This document shows positions 1-5,483 of a stretch of 8,004 nt of DNA, in pieces; positions within the stretch are counted from its first letter, which is position 1; every line of letters starts with the position of its first letter. The stretch covers positions 1 through 8,004 of the forward strand of contig SEDG01000188.1 of the NCBI GenBank assembly GCA_004295885.1. The letters are read 5' to 3'. Both the position numbers and the translations under genes were made by a program. A model generated the notes under the pieces. That model worked only from the letters and a program-made list of their open reading frames with translations. It did no database searches and was not told where the DNA came from. The DNA is from Pedobacter sp. (lineage in GTDB: Bacteria > Bacteroidota > Bacteroidia > Sphingobacteriales > Sphingobacteriaceae).

Positions 1-992
1 ATATTTGAAGTTGCCTTGTCTCTACGGATGTGTTGCTCGCGAGTTTGCAAAGCCATACGTAAAGCATAGTTGTTATTGCTATCGATAGTTACACCGATAA
101 TACGGCCAGGAATTGAGCGTTTGTACTCGTCTTTAGTCGCAAAATAAGCCGCATGTGGTCCGCCAAATCCCATTGGTACACCAAAACGTTGCGTGGTACC
201 CACTACAACATCAGCTCCCCATTCTCCTGGAGGAGTTAATAAAGTTAAGCTTAATAAATCTGCAATAACAGTTAACTTGATGTTTTTAGCGTGTAGTTCG
301 GTAGCGAAAGTAGTATAATCATATACTTCTCCGTTACCCGCCGGATATTGTACAATTGCACCGAAAAACTCTTCGGTAGCAGTAAATTCTTGATGGTTGC
401 CTATTACCAATTCTATACCGAATGGATTAGCACGGGTTTTTAAAATATCTATGGTTTGAGCAAATACCAAGTCAGACACAAAATATTTAGTGGCTTTTTG
501 GTCTTTACGCAAGCTGTATTGCATAAACATGGCTTCAGCTGCTGCTGTACCTTCATCTAATAAAGACGCATTGGCAATCTCCATTCCGGTTAAATCGATA
601 ACCATGGTTTGGAAATTTAACAAAGCTTGCAAACGACCTTGTGCAATTTCTGCTTGATACGGCGTGTATTGCGTGTACCATCCTGGGTTTTCCATTACGT
701 TACGTAAAATTACGCCTGGCGTTAAGGTATCATAATACCCTTGACCAATGTAAGATTTGAAAACCTTGTTTAACGAAGCCGTTTGTTTTAAGCTTGTTAA
801 ATATTCTATTTCAGACTTTGCTTTTGGCAAATTTAAAGGTTGTTTTAACCTTATCTTTTGAGGAACGGTTTGTTCAATCAATTCATCAATAGATTTTACG
901 CCAACAGTTTGTAGCATAGCCGCTGTATCTTCCGCGTTTGGGGCAATATGACGGTCTTGAAAGTCTTCTTGGTAATGGATATTTAAACTCAT
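1..992 (-). CDS. gcvP: Glycine dehydrogenase (decarboxylating), P-protein, N-terminal third (partial)
   Basis: This is the PLP-dependent P-protein of the glycine cleavage system. It decarboxylates glycine and passes the aminomethyl group to the lipoyl arm of H-protein in the cytoplasm. Translating the minus strand from the ATG at 990-992 gives 330 uninterrupted codons that run off the left edge; whole P-proteins are about 950 residues. Seen near the start is RHIAP (14-18). Residues 109-155 carry the family block YTPYQAEIAQGR...LDEGTAAAEAM. Further on are GFGGPHAAYFATKDEYKR and, at the window edge, ALRMALQTREQHIRRDKATSN. The PLP-binding lysine lies in the missing C-terminal half and cannot be checked. 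The start is supported by the family-like N-terminus and by a TAnnTTTG box 24 bases upstream. It appears to be a single-gene unit here; the neighbouring lipoprotein gene ends 306 bases upstream. Confidence 0.97.
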   Translation of the reverse strand, partial: MSLNIHYQEDFQDRHIAPNAEDTAAMLQTVGVKSIDELIEQTVPQKIRLKQPLNLPKAKSEIEYLTSLKQTASLNKVFKSYIGQGYYDTLTPGVILRNVMENPGWYTQYTPYQAEIAQGRLQALLNFQTMVIDLTGMEIANASLLDEGTAAAEAMFMQYSLRKDQKATKYFVSDLVFAQTIDILKTRANPFGIELVIGNHQEFTATEEFFGAIVQYPAGNGEVYDYTTFATELHAKNIKLTVIADLLSLTLLTPPGEWGADVVVGTTQRFGVPMGFGGPHAAYFATKDEYKRSIPGRIIGVTIDSNNNYALRMALQTREQHIRRDKATSN

Positions 993-1016
993 GCAGTTGA
1001 TAAAAATAAGTTGCCG

Positions 1017-1024
1017 CAAAGGTA
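1017..1024 (-). promoter_or_regulatory. Candidate -7 promoter box of gcvP (TACCTTTG)
   Basis: Read on the minus strand the sequence is TACCTTTG, a full match to the Bacteroidota housekeeping -7 consensus TAnnTTTG. It sits 24 bases before the gcvP ATG. I find no clear TTG -33 element at the usual spacing of about 19-21 bases. The same octamer stands at the same distance before ahcY. Confidence 0.6.
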
Positions 1025-1083
1025 AGAAATTAGCAACTATTATTGTTACGAATTAATGTAAAAAAGCAGGTAGAATTGGCTTT

Positions 1084-1121
1084 TTAAATACCACTATTTA
1101 AGCATCAAATCAAACGTTTGA
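1084..1121. promoter_or_regulatory. Two adjacent dyads upstream of gcvP
   Basis: TTAAATA (1084-1090) and TATTTAA (1095-1101) form a 7-base inverted repeat with a 4-base loop. Eight bases further on, TCAAACGTTTGA (1110-1121) is a perfect 12-base palindrome with a central CG, the shape of many LacI-type operators. If transcription starts about 7 bases after the -7 box, the dyads are centred near -80 and -105, where an activator or distal operator could bind. No regulator is encoded in the window, so this is only a candidate. Confidence 0.3.
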
Positions 1122-1219
1122 GTTGTTTTATTTTGTTGGGAATTGAAGATTACAGGACAAGTTTAGTTGGTGATTGATATTTCAAGGCATCAAATTTTAA
1201 CTGTTTTTGGAGTGAACCA

Positions 1220-1254
1220 CAAAAGGAACAAAAGCACACAAATTGCTGTGCCTT
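1220..1254 (-). terminator. Weak candidate terminator after the lipoprotein gene
   Basis: On the minus strand AAGGCACA (1254-1247) can pair with TGTGCTTT (1238-1231), giving eight pairs with one G-U and an 8-base loop. It is followed by an interrupted T-rich run (TTTGTTCCTT). It lies about 45 bases after the stop codon of the lipoprotein gene. The stem is short and the T run is broken, so it may be chance within low-complexity sequence. Confidence 0.3.
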
Positions 1255-1298
1255 CTACGTTTAAAACACCATTAACCTTTAGCTCCATGCCTTCCACC

Positions 1299-1862
1299 TT
1301 ACTTCACTACTTTCCAGCCTTCTTCCTTATCTAATTTTAAGCGATAGGTTTTGGTGATGAAATTGCTATTATCGTCAGCGTTTTTTTGGAAAGGAGCAAA
1401 CGGAGTATTTACTTTTTTTAATGATACGGTTACTTTCGCGTTATTATCGTTTACTCTGTTGAAGTTAACAGGCTTTTCGCTTGCCAACTCGTAAGTAACA
1501 ACTTTAACATTTGCTTTATCCTCTTCTTGTTTAAGCACTAAATCACTCGCTTTATCGGTTAATTTAATTATATAGACAAAACTGCTGTCTTTAGAAAGGA
1601 ATTTCTTTTTAGATTCTTGCAAAGCCAATGAAATATACCCATCACTTGCTAAGGTTTTATATTTCTCTAGCTCAATCATATCTTTCTGACTGTTGAACTT
1701 CATTTCGCCAAAATTGAAACGTGCAATTTTATATTCTGGATTTGCGGTTAAATATTCAGTAATCACTTCGCCGGCTTCATCAGCATTAATTTTGGCAACA
1801 TCTTTACATCCGCTAAAAGCGATAACGAATAAAGTTAAAATAGCAAAGATTCTAGTTTTCAT
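1299..1862 (-). CDS. Uncharacterised lipoprotein, 187 aa
   Basis: I do not recognise the family. The N-terminus is a type II (lipoprotein) signal peptide: basic MKTR, a hydrophobic stretch at 5-17, then FSGC with the lipidated cysteine at residue 19. In a Bacteroidota cell the mature protein would be anchored in the inner or outer membrane, facing the periplasm or outside. The residues after the cysteine (KDVAKIN) do not match the surface-export signals I know. The mature part is polar and lysine-rich (KYKTLASDGYISLALQESKKKF around 67-88), probably alpha/beta, and ends in TYRLKLDKEEGWKVVK, an ending typical of beta-strand-rich lipoproteins of unknown role. There is no transmembrane segment beyond the signal peptide and no catalytic motif. 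It follows the EamA transporter gene on the same strand after 83 bases, so co-transcription is possible but unproven. No TAnnTTTG box is visible before it. Confidence 0.85.
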   Translation of the reverse strand: MKTRIFAILTLFVIAFSGCKDVAKINADEAGEVITEYLTANPEYKIARFNFGEMKFNSQKDMIELEKYKTLASDGYISLALQESKKKFLSKDSSFVYIIKLTDKASDLVLKQEEDKANVKVVTYELASEKPVNFNRVNDNNAKVTVSLKKVNTPFAPFQKNADDNSNFITKTYRLKLDKEEGWKVVK

Positions 1863-1900
1863 CAGTATATAATTTGTTTTTTAATGGTGATGAAGCTATC

Positions 1901-1938
1901 ATGAGCATACGCATTGTGTTTTGTGATTGTTTGCTCAT
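1901..1938 (-). other. Small inverted repeat between the transporter and lipoprotein genes
   Basis: ATGAGCA (1901-1907) and TGCTCAT (1932-1938) are 7-base arms with a 24-base loop, starting 7 bases after the transporter stop codon. There is no T run after it on the minus strand, so it is a poor intrinsic terminator. It may be an mRNA 3' end structure or chance. Confidence 0.2.
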
Positions 1939-1945
1939 AATGGTT

Positions 1946-2857
1946 TCATAGTGCAGGTTTTTTCTTAAAGATATTTGGCTTTTTTATCATTTCCAAATTT
2001 GGAAGAATTAGTGCGCTTAATATAATGATAACACCAATCCACCTAATTAAGTTTACCTCTTCGTGTAAAATTAAACTGCTCATCATCACCGCAACTGGAA
2101 GCTCTGCAGAACTTAAAATAGAACTTAAGGTTAAGCCAATTTTTGGTATGCCTGCTGCAAAACAAAGTGGAGGAATGAAAGTGCCAAAAACAGCAAGGAT
2201 AATTCCCCATTTTAATAAACTGCCACTCAAGGCGCCATTAATTAAAAATGCTGGGGGCAAAGCGATGAATATTAAAATGCAAGCACCAGTAATCATCAAA
2301 GCACTCTTTTTTAATGGGGGATAATCATTTCCTAATTTGCCATTTAACATCAAGAATATGGCATAACAAAGGGCAGCCAACATTCCGAAAATTATTCCTT
2401 CTAGGTTGATTTGGTTAACATTCGTTTCTATATACCCGCTCGCCAAAACCGTTCCGAAGAGTATAACCACTATAGCCAATATTTGCATTTTGCCGGGTTT
2501 CTTTTTATAGATGAAAAGTTCTAATAAAACACTAATCCACACAAATTGCATTAATAAAATGATAGCTAAAGACGCTGGCACTAATTTAACGCATTGATAG
2601 TAAAACATACTTACCAAGCCTGTAAATGCGCCTGCTGCTAATAATTTAAACCAGTGTGTTTTGGATTTAGGATAAACCTTTTTGCCGATTTTGGTTTGGA
2701 TAAAATAACCTGACCATAATAAAATTGCACCGAAAAAAGCTTGTGTTCCCGTAACATCACTTAGTGAATAACCATCGGCATAAGCTAGTTTTACAAATGT
2801 AGAAAGGATGCCAAAACTACAGGCACCAAAAAGAACAAGGATTATACCTTTGAGCAT
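1946..2857 (-). CDS. EamA/DMT-family membrane transporter, 303 aa
   Basis: An inner-membrane protein with about ten hydrophobic helices (roughly 4-24, 35-53, 70-88, 95-115, 124-142, 152-171, 187-205, 215-235, 240-262, 270-287). It has the internal two-fold repeat expected of drug/metabolite-superfamily EamA carriers. Helix 4 of the first half (KLVPASLAIILLMQFVWISVLLELFIYKKKP, 91-121) corresponds to the helix GLTLSSILSSAELPVAVMMSSLILHEEV (241-268) in the second half; the acidic residue followed by P in the latter is a usual EamA hallmark. The length is normal for the family. The substrate cannot be told from sequence: EamA members export amino acids, metabolites or drugs. The gene lies 105 bases downstream of pdxJ on the same strand, with a palindromic repeat between them, and has no obvious promoter box of its own. 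Read-through from pdxJ is therefore likely, but a role in vitamin B6 transport would be speculation. Confidence 0.9.
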   Translation of the reverse strand: MLKGIILVLFGACSFGILSTFVKLAYADGYSLSDVTGTQAFFGAILLWSGYFIQTKIGKKVYPKSKTHWFKLLAAGAFTGLVSMFYYQCVKLVPASLAIILLMQFVWISVLLELFIYKKKPGKMQILAIVVILFGTVLASGYIETNVNQINLEGIIFGMLAALCYAIFLMLNGKLGNDYPPLKKSALMITGACILIFIALPPAFLINGALSGSLLKWGIILAVFGTFIPPLCFAAGIPKIGLTLSSILSSAELPVAVMMSSLILHEEVNLIRWIGVIIILSALILPNLEMIKKPNIFKKKPAL

Positions 2858-2870
2858 ATTTTTTGTTGAG

Positions 2871-2957
2871 CGTCATTGCGAGGAGCGAAGCGACGTGGCA
2901 ATCTATCTTGTAGGAAAGATTGCTTCGGGCGGTGAAAAACCAACCCTCGCAATGACG
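2871..2957. repeat. Palindromic intergenic repeat (REP/MITE-like), 87 bp
   Basis: The outer arms CGTCATTGCGAGG (2871-2883) and CCTCGCAATGACG (2945-2957) are a perfect 13-base inverted repeat. Inner arms GCAATCT (2898-2904) and AGATTGC (2917-2923) pair as well, as do CGAAGC (2886-2891) and GCTTCG (2922-2927), so the two halves are copies of one sequence with a small insertion on the left. From memory, GTCATTGCGAG...GAAGCAATC hairpins are dispersed in many Bacteroidota and other bacterial genomes. It fills the gap exactly between the pdxJ stop (5 bases away) and the transporter start (13 bases away). As RNA it would form a strong hairpin that could protect the pdxJ mRNA end or damp transporter expression. 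Confidence 0.85.
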
Positions 2958-2962
2958 AAGAT

Positions 2963-3679
2963 TTATGACAATTGTTTTAAATAAAGTTGAATGGTGTTTT
3001 CTAATCCGAAGTATAGCGCATCGCTTATTAAGGCATGGCCGATGGAAACTTCTAAAAGATTTGGAATGTTTTGAGTAAAATAGTTAAGGTTGTCTAGATC
3101 TAAATCGTGACCAGCATTAATGCCTAAACCTAATTCATTTGCTTTTTTTGCTGCTGCAATATAAGGAGCGATAGCAGTCTCTTTATCTTGATGAAATCCG
3201 CTTGCGTAAGCTTCTGTATATAATTCAATTCTGTCCGTTCCAGTTGCCAAAGCGCCTTCAACCATTTCGATAACTGGGTCTACAAAGATGGAAACGCGAA
3301 TGCCAGCATTTTGAAATACTGAAACCATTTCCTTCAAATAATCTTTTTCTTTAACGGTGTCCCAGCCATGATTTGAAGTGATTTGGCCTAAAACATCAGG
3401 TACCAAAGTTACTTGTGCTGGTTTATTAGCTAAAACAAGGTCGATGAATTTTTGCTCTTTACAGTTGCCCTCGATATTAAATTCTGTTGCAATTACTGCT
3501 TTTAAATCGAATGTATCTTGGTAACGAATATGGCGTTCATCTGGTCGTGGATGAACGGTTATTCCTTGTGCACCAAAACGTTCGCAATCTAAAGCTACTT
3601 TAACCAAATCTGGGTTGTTGCCGCCTCTGCTGTTACGTAAAGTCGCAATTTTATTAATGTTGACTGATAATTTTGTCAT
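2963..3679 (-). CDS. pdxJ: Pyridoxine 5'-phosphate synthase
   Basis: PdxJ condenses 1-deoxy-D-xylulose 5-phosphate with 3-amino-2-oxopropyl phosphate to pyridoxine 5'-phosphate, the last ring-forming step of the DXP-dependent vitamin B6 pathway. It is a cytoplasmic TIM-barrel enzyme. At 238 aa the length is normal. Compared from memory with the E. coli enzyme, the catalytic residues are present: His43 in ITVHPRPDERHI (E. coli His45), Glu70 in FNIEG (Glu72) and His191 in NAGHDL (His193). VNIN at 6-9 corresponds to VNID, with Asn for Asp and Lys10 for His, as I recall for Bacteroidota PdxJ. The ATG is fixed by homology, since only a few residues precede VNIN. A TATCTTTG box ends four bases before it, so the mRNA may be leaderless. 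The neighbouring DUF6370-like gene is upstream on the same strand, 150 bases away. Confidence 0.97.
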   Translation of the reverse strand: MTKLSVNINKIATLRNSRGGNNPDLVKVALDCERFGAQGITVHPRPDERHIRYQDTFDLKAVIATEFNIEGNCKEQKFIDLVLANKPAQVTLVPDVLGQITSNHGWDTVKEKDYLKEMVSVFQNAGIRVSIFVDPVIEMVEGALATGTDRIELYTEAYASGFHQDKETAIAPYIAAAKKANELGLGINAGHDLDLDNLNYFTQNIPNLLEVSIGHALISDALYFGLENTIQLYLKQLS

Positions 3680-3683
3680 ATTG

Positions 3684-3691
3684 CAAAGATA
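3684..3691 (-). promoter_or_regulatory. Candidate -7 box of pdxJ (TATCTTTG)
   Basis: On the minus strand TATCTTTG matches TAnnTTTG and ends only four bases before the pdxJ ATG. A start site 5-8 bases after the box would fall at or just inside the start codon. A TTTAG at about 20 bases upstream is a poor -33 match. Either the message is leaderless or the true promoter lies further upstream. Confidence 0.45.
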
Positions 3692-3732
3692 GGGGTTTAA
3701 GCTGAAAGACTAAAGCTTAAAGAAAGTATAAC

Positions 3733-3759
3733 CGCAAAGAACGCAAAGTGCGCAAAGCT
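3733..3759. repeat. Three tandem 9-bp CGCAAAGNN units
   Basis: CGCAAAG occurs at 3733-3739, 3742-3748 and 3751-3757 with an exact 9-base period, in the 150-base gap between the DUF6370-like gene and pdxJ. From memory, runs such as CGCAAAGAACGCAAAG are frequent between genes in Pedobacter-like genomes. It sits about 40-75 bases upstream of the pdxJ box. Confidence 0.6.
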
Positions 3760-3829
3760 AATTTCACTATCTCCTTGTAAGCTTTGTTTTCTCAGAGTAT
3801 GGTTGAAAACTTACCTTCACTTTGTTGTG

Positions 3830-4180
3830 TTACTTCTTTTCTGGTAATAAAGTAATTGTTTTCGCTTTAAAACGATTGTTTACAATTTCTCCTGTTACTG
3901 TTGCCTTGCTTATTACATTACAAAAACCGTGTTTTTCATCGTGAGCATCGCCGAAATCATCAACGTTTTTTCCATCAACAAAGTAAGATTGCCCATCAAC
4001 ACGGATAGCTAAATCGCAACTTTTGCCTTTCATTTTAAATTTACACTCGCCACAGGCAATTTCTACAACTTTATCTTTTAGGGAAGTTGGTTGTTTAATC
4101 GCTTTCTGTTGAGTTGTAGTTTGTGCACTTGCTGCAAAACTAAATGATGCTAGAAATAGGGCAAATATTAAGGCTTTCAT
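3830..4180 (-). CDS. Small secreted Cys/His-rich protein, DUF6370-like, 116 aa
   Basis: The function is unknown. Residues 1-19 are a classical signal peptide (MKALIFALFLASFSFA, cleavage after A17-S18-A19), so the mature protein of about 97 residues starts at Gln20 and works in the periplasm or outside. The conserved part from about 38 has ACGECKFKMKGKSCDLAIRVDG, then YFVDGKNVDDFGDAHDEKHGFCN, then GEIVNNRFKAKTITLLPE. I recall this pattern from the DUF6370 family, but could not search. Four cysteines (43, 46, 55, 87), two of them as CxxC, together with His80 and His84 suggest a bound metal ion or two disulfides; this is inference. The C-terminal part looks like a short beta-rich domain. It has its own TAnnTTTG box 26 bases upstream and lies 64 bases from the secreted hydrolase gene on the same strand. 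Confidence 0.8.
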   Translation of the reverse strand: MKALIFALFLASFSFAASAQTTTQQKAIKQPTSLKDKVVEIACGECKFKMKGKSCDLAIRVDGQSYFVDGKNVDDFGDAHDEKHGFCNVISKATVTGEIVNNRFKAKTITLLPEKK

Positions 4181-4206
4181 ATTTTTTAGACATTTGAATT
4201 GATTAA

Positions 4207-4214
4207 CAAATGTA
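4207..4214 (-). promoter_or_regulatory. Candidate -7 box of the DUF6370-like gene (TACATTTG)
   Basis: TACATTTG on the minus strand matches TAnnTTTG and lies 26 bases before the ATG, within the 64-base gap after the hydrolase gene. It suggests the small gene can be transcribed separately. There is no clear -33 TTG. Confidence 0.5.
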
Positions 4215-4244
4215 AATTATTAATGTTTAAAAGAGCTAAAAGAT

Positions 4245-5129
4245 TTATTTAAGTAGCCATTTTATTAGGCCAACTGGCTCGGCGATGCTCCAAGAGTGTG
4301 GGTGAACTTGATTACCATTTCTTACGCCTTTATCTTTTGTCAATAGGAGTTCTATCTTTTGATTTGGATTTTTCTTAAGTAATCCATTCACATATCCAGC
4401 ACAATCTGTGACGTTCATATCTGATAAATCCATATTTCTATTTTTTATCCACCATAAGATGTTAGGTTCGCAATAAATTCTCAATGAAGTTAAATTGTAA
4501 TCTGGTAATGATGCTGTAGGCGTAAAATCAGGGTTATAAATTGATAATCTTTTTAAACCATTTTCAGGTGATTGTTTATCTGTATTGATAGAATCCAGCT
4601 TCTTAATTATACCTTTCTCAATGCCCTTTGCAAGCGATTTTCGGAGCCTAACCATATCTAGTGGTGGGTCAATTGCAAAAACCTTATCAATTTTAAATTT
4701 GCTATGTTTTTGAGTGTAAAATTTTATAGCTGTTGTACCGCCAATAGAAAAGCCTCCTATAAACAAGCGAACCGTTTTAGAAACCTTTTCTTGTTGGTAA
4801 AAATGATTTATCATTTTTTCTAGTTTAGAAATGGAATTGTCGTCTATTGGTAGGCTTCCATTATTCGGACTTAGATTTACAATTACTACAGCAATTCCGT
4901 TTTTTTCTGCTTCTTGAAGAATAGTTGTTTGTTCACTAACTGAATAAGGATGTTCGCCAAAACCAGGTATTAGAATTAAAACATTGTCGAACTTGCCGCT
5001 TTCAGGAATCTGCTTAAAATAAAAACAACCCTTACCAAATAATACGTCGTTTTCAATTCTTGGTGGCAATTGTGAAAATGCTATTGAACTTGAAAAAATA
5101 AGGCCAATAAAAAGTATAAAATGCTTCAT
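4245..5129 (-). CDS. Secreted alpha/beta-hydrolase-fold protein, 294 aa
   Basis: A probable periplasmic or secreted serine hydrolase of unknown substrate. Residues 1-19 form a signal peptide (hydrophobic 3-17, cleavage likely after AFS before Gln20). The mature part shows the alpha/beta-hydrolase order: strand plus oxyanion region NVLILIPGFGEHPYS (49-63), a strand IAVVIVNLSP (79-88), the nucleophile elbow RLFIGGFSIGGTTAIKFY (121-138) with Ser128 in GFSIG, then VFAIDPPLD (150-158). The candidate catalytic histidine is in VHPHSWSI (275-282), His278 or His276. The acid is not certain; Asp154 follows the next strand but may be structural. The length fits a small lipase/esterase or peptidase-type enzyme, and I cannot name a subfamily. 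A TACATTTG box stands 15 bases upstream of the ATG. It may be transcribed on into the DUF6370-like gene, though that gene has its own box. Confidence 0.85.
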   Translation of the reverse strand: MKHFILFIGLIFSSSIAFSQLPPRIENDVLFGKGCFYFKQIPESGKFDNVLILIPGFGEHPYSVSEQTTILQEAEKNGIAVVIVNLSPNNGSLPIDDNSISKLEKMINHFYQQEKVSKTVRLFIGGFSIGGTTAIKFYTQKHSKFKIDKVFAIDPPLDMVRLRKSLAKGIEKGIIKKLDSINTDKQSPENGLKRLSIYNPDFTPTASLPDYNLTSLRIYCEPNILWWIKNRNMDLSDMNVTDCAGYVNGLLKKNPNQKIELLLTKDKGVRNGNQVHPHSWSIAEPVGLIKWLLK

Positions 5130-5144
5130 TTATTAGTATTTAAA

Positions 5145-5152
5145 CAAATGTA
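5145..5152 (-). promoter_or_regulatory. Candidate -7 box of the secreted hydrolase (TACATTTG)
   Basis: TACATTTG on the minus strand, identical to the box before the neighbouring DUF6370-like gene, ends 15 bases before the ATG. This implies a leader of about ten bases. A TTTTG lies upstream but only 12 bases away, too close for a standard -33 element. Confidence 0.45.
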
Positions 5153-5188
5153 GGTTTTAAGGTTCAAAAGAATATTATGGACAGCAAT

Positions 5189-5336
5189 TAATGTGGCTAA
5201 AGCCCAGTTGTATTTTGCTTTAATCCGTTGGCCGAAGCCAACGGCAATGAAATTTTATAATTGCCAATTTGCTTTTATTGCCGTCTGCTTTAGCTGACGG
5301 AGCAAATGAAAGTTGTTTAAGGCTTTAGCCACATTA
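5189..5336. repeat. 148-bp inverted-repeat element with nested hairpins (MITE-like)
   Basis: Perfect 16-base terminal arms: taatgtggctaaagcc (5189-5204) and its reverse complement (5321-5336). Inside are three further dyads. The first is CCGTTGGC/GCCAACGG (5225-5232, 5237-5244) with a CGAA loop. The second is GGCAAT/ATTGCC (5243-5248, 5260-5265). The third is CCGTC...GACGG (5281-5285, 5296-5300), continued inward by GCT/AGC after a T-T mismatch. The theme GGCTAAAGCC/GCTTTAGC recurs in several of them. There is no coding frame. Its arms and nesting suggest a dispersed, non-autonomous mobile or structural repeat; related sequences are, from memory, common in Pedobacter-type genomes. It lies between ahcY (upstream on the minus strand) and the hydrolase promoter, where it may end ahcY transcription. 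Confidence 0.8.
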
Positions 5337-5454
5337 TTGAACTATGAGTATTCCCAAGAACGATTTGCTTTGTAAGATAAACCTTATGGGAGCGAACACG
5401 AGCTCTGCACATCTCTTTTTAGGATTAAAGAACAAGGAGCAAGGATGAAAGACG

Positions 5455-5480
5455 AACTCTCAACTTTTAACTCCCAACTT
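5455..5480. repeat. Imperfect 14-bp direct repeat after ahcY
   Basis: AACTCTCAACT (5455-5465) is repeated 14 bases on as AACTCCCAACT (5469-5479), four bases from the ahcY stop codon. It is low-complexity pyrimidine/A-rich sequence of a kind often found at gene ends in this group, as I recall. Confidence 0.5.
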
Positions 5481-5483
5481 ATT

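Larger units (their letters stand above)
993..1298. other. Intergenic stretch between the lipoprotein gene and gcvP
   Basis: 306 bases without a credible gene. It holds the gcvP -7 box near its left end, two short dyads at 1084-1101 and 1110-1121, and a weak candidate terminator for the lipoprotein gene at 1220-1254. The part from about 1212 to 1242 (accacaaaaggaacaaaag and on) is low-complexity A/C-rich sequence of a kind I recall being common between genes in Pedobacter-like genomes. I see no glycine-riboswitch-like structure before gcvP, and the leader behind the box is too short to hold one. Confidence 0.6.
5130..5483. other. Intergenic stretch between ahcY and the secreted hydrolase
   Basis: 354 bases without a credible gene. 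It contains the hydrolase -7 box, a large inverted-repeat element (5189-5336) and a 14-base imperfect direct repeat just after the ahcY stop. The remaining part, about 5337-5454, shows nothing I can assign; a 31-codon minus-strand frame in it has no support. No obvious intrinsic terminator follows ahcY apart from the structured repeat itself. Confidence 0.6.

Noticed and set aside
993..1130. Glycine riboswitch before gcvP
   Set aside because: The -7 box is 24 bases from the ATG, and I see no tandem aptamer-like conserved sequence in the upstream region.
2025..2324. Open frame of 99 codons on the plus strand
   Set aside because: It is antisense within the transporter gene, whose membrane-protein reading is clearly real; the plus-strand translation has no recognisable domain or promoter.
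3799..3855. 18-codon plus-strand frame beginning ATGGTTGAAAAC
   Set aside because: It overlaps the 3' end of the DUF6370-like gene, is very short and has no supporting signals.
2871..5336. The two inverted-repeat elements as ends of one composite transposon or as CRISPR repeats
   Set aside because: The two elements differ in sequence, enclose ordinary housekeeping genes and no transposase, and neither is repeated with regular spacers.
5309..5430. 31-codon minus-strand frame starting at an ATG near 5417
   Set aside because: It is short, runs into the inverted-repeat element, and has no ribosome-binding or promoter support.
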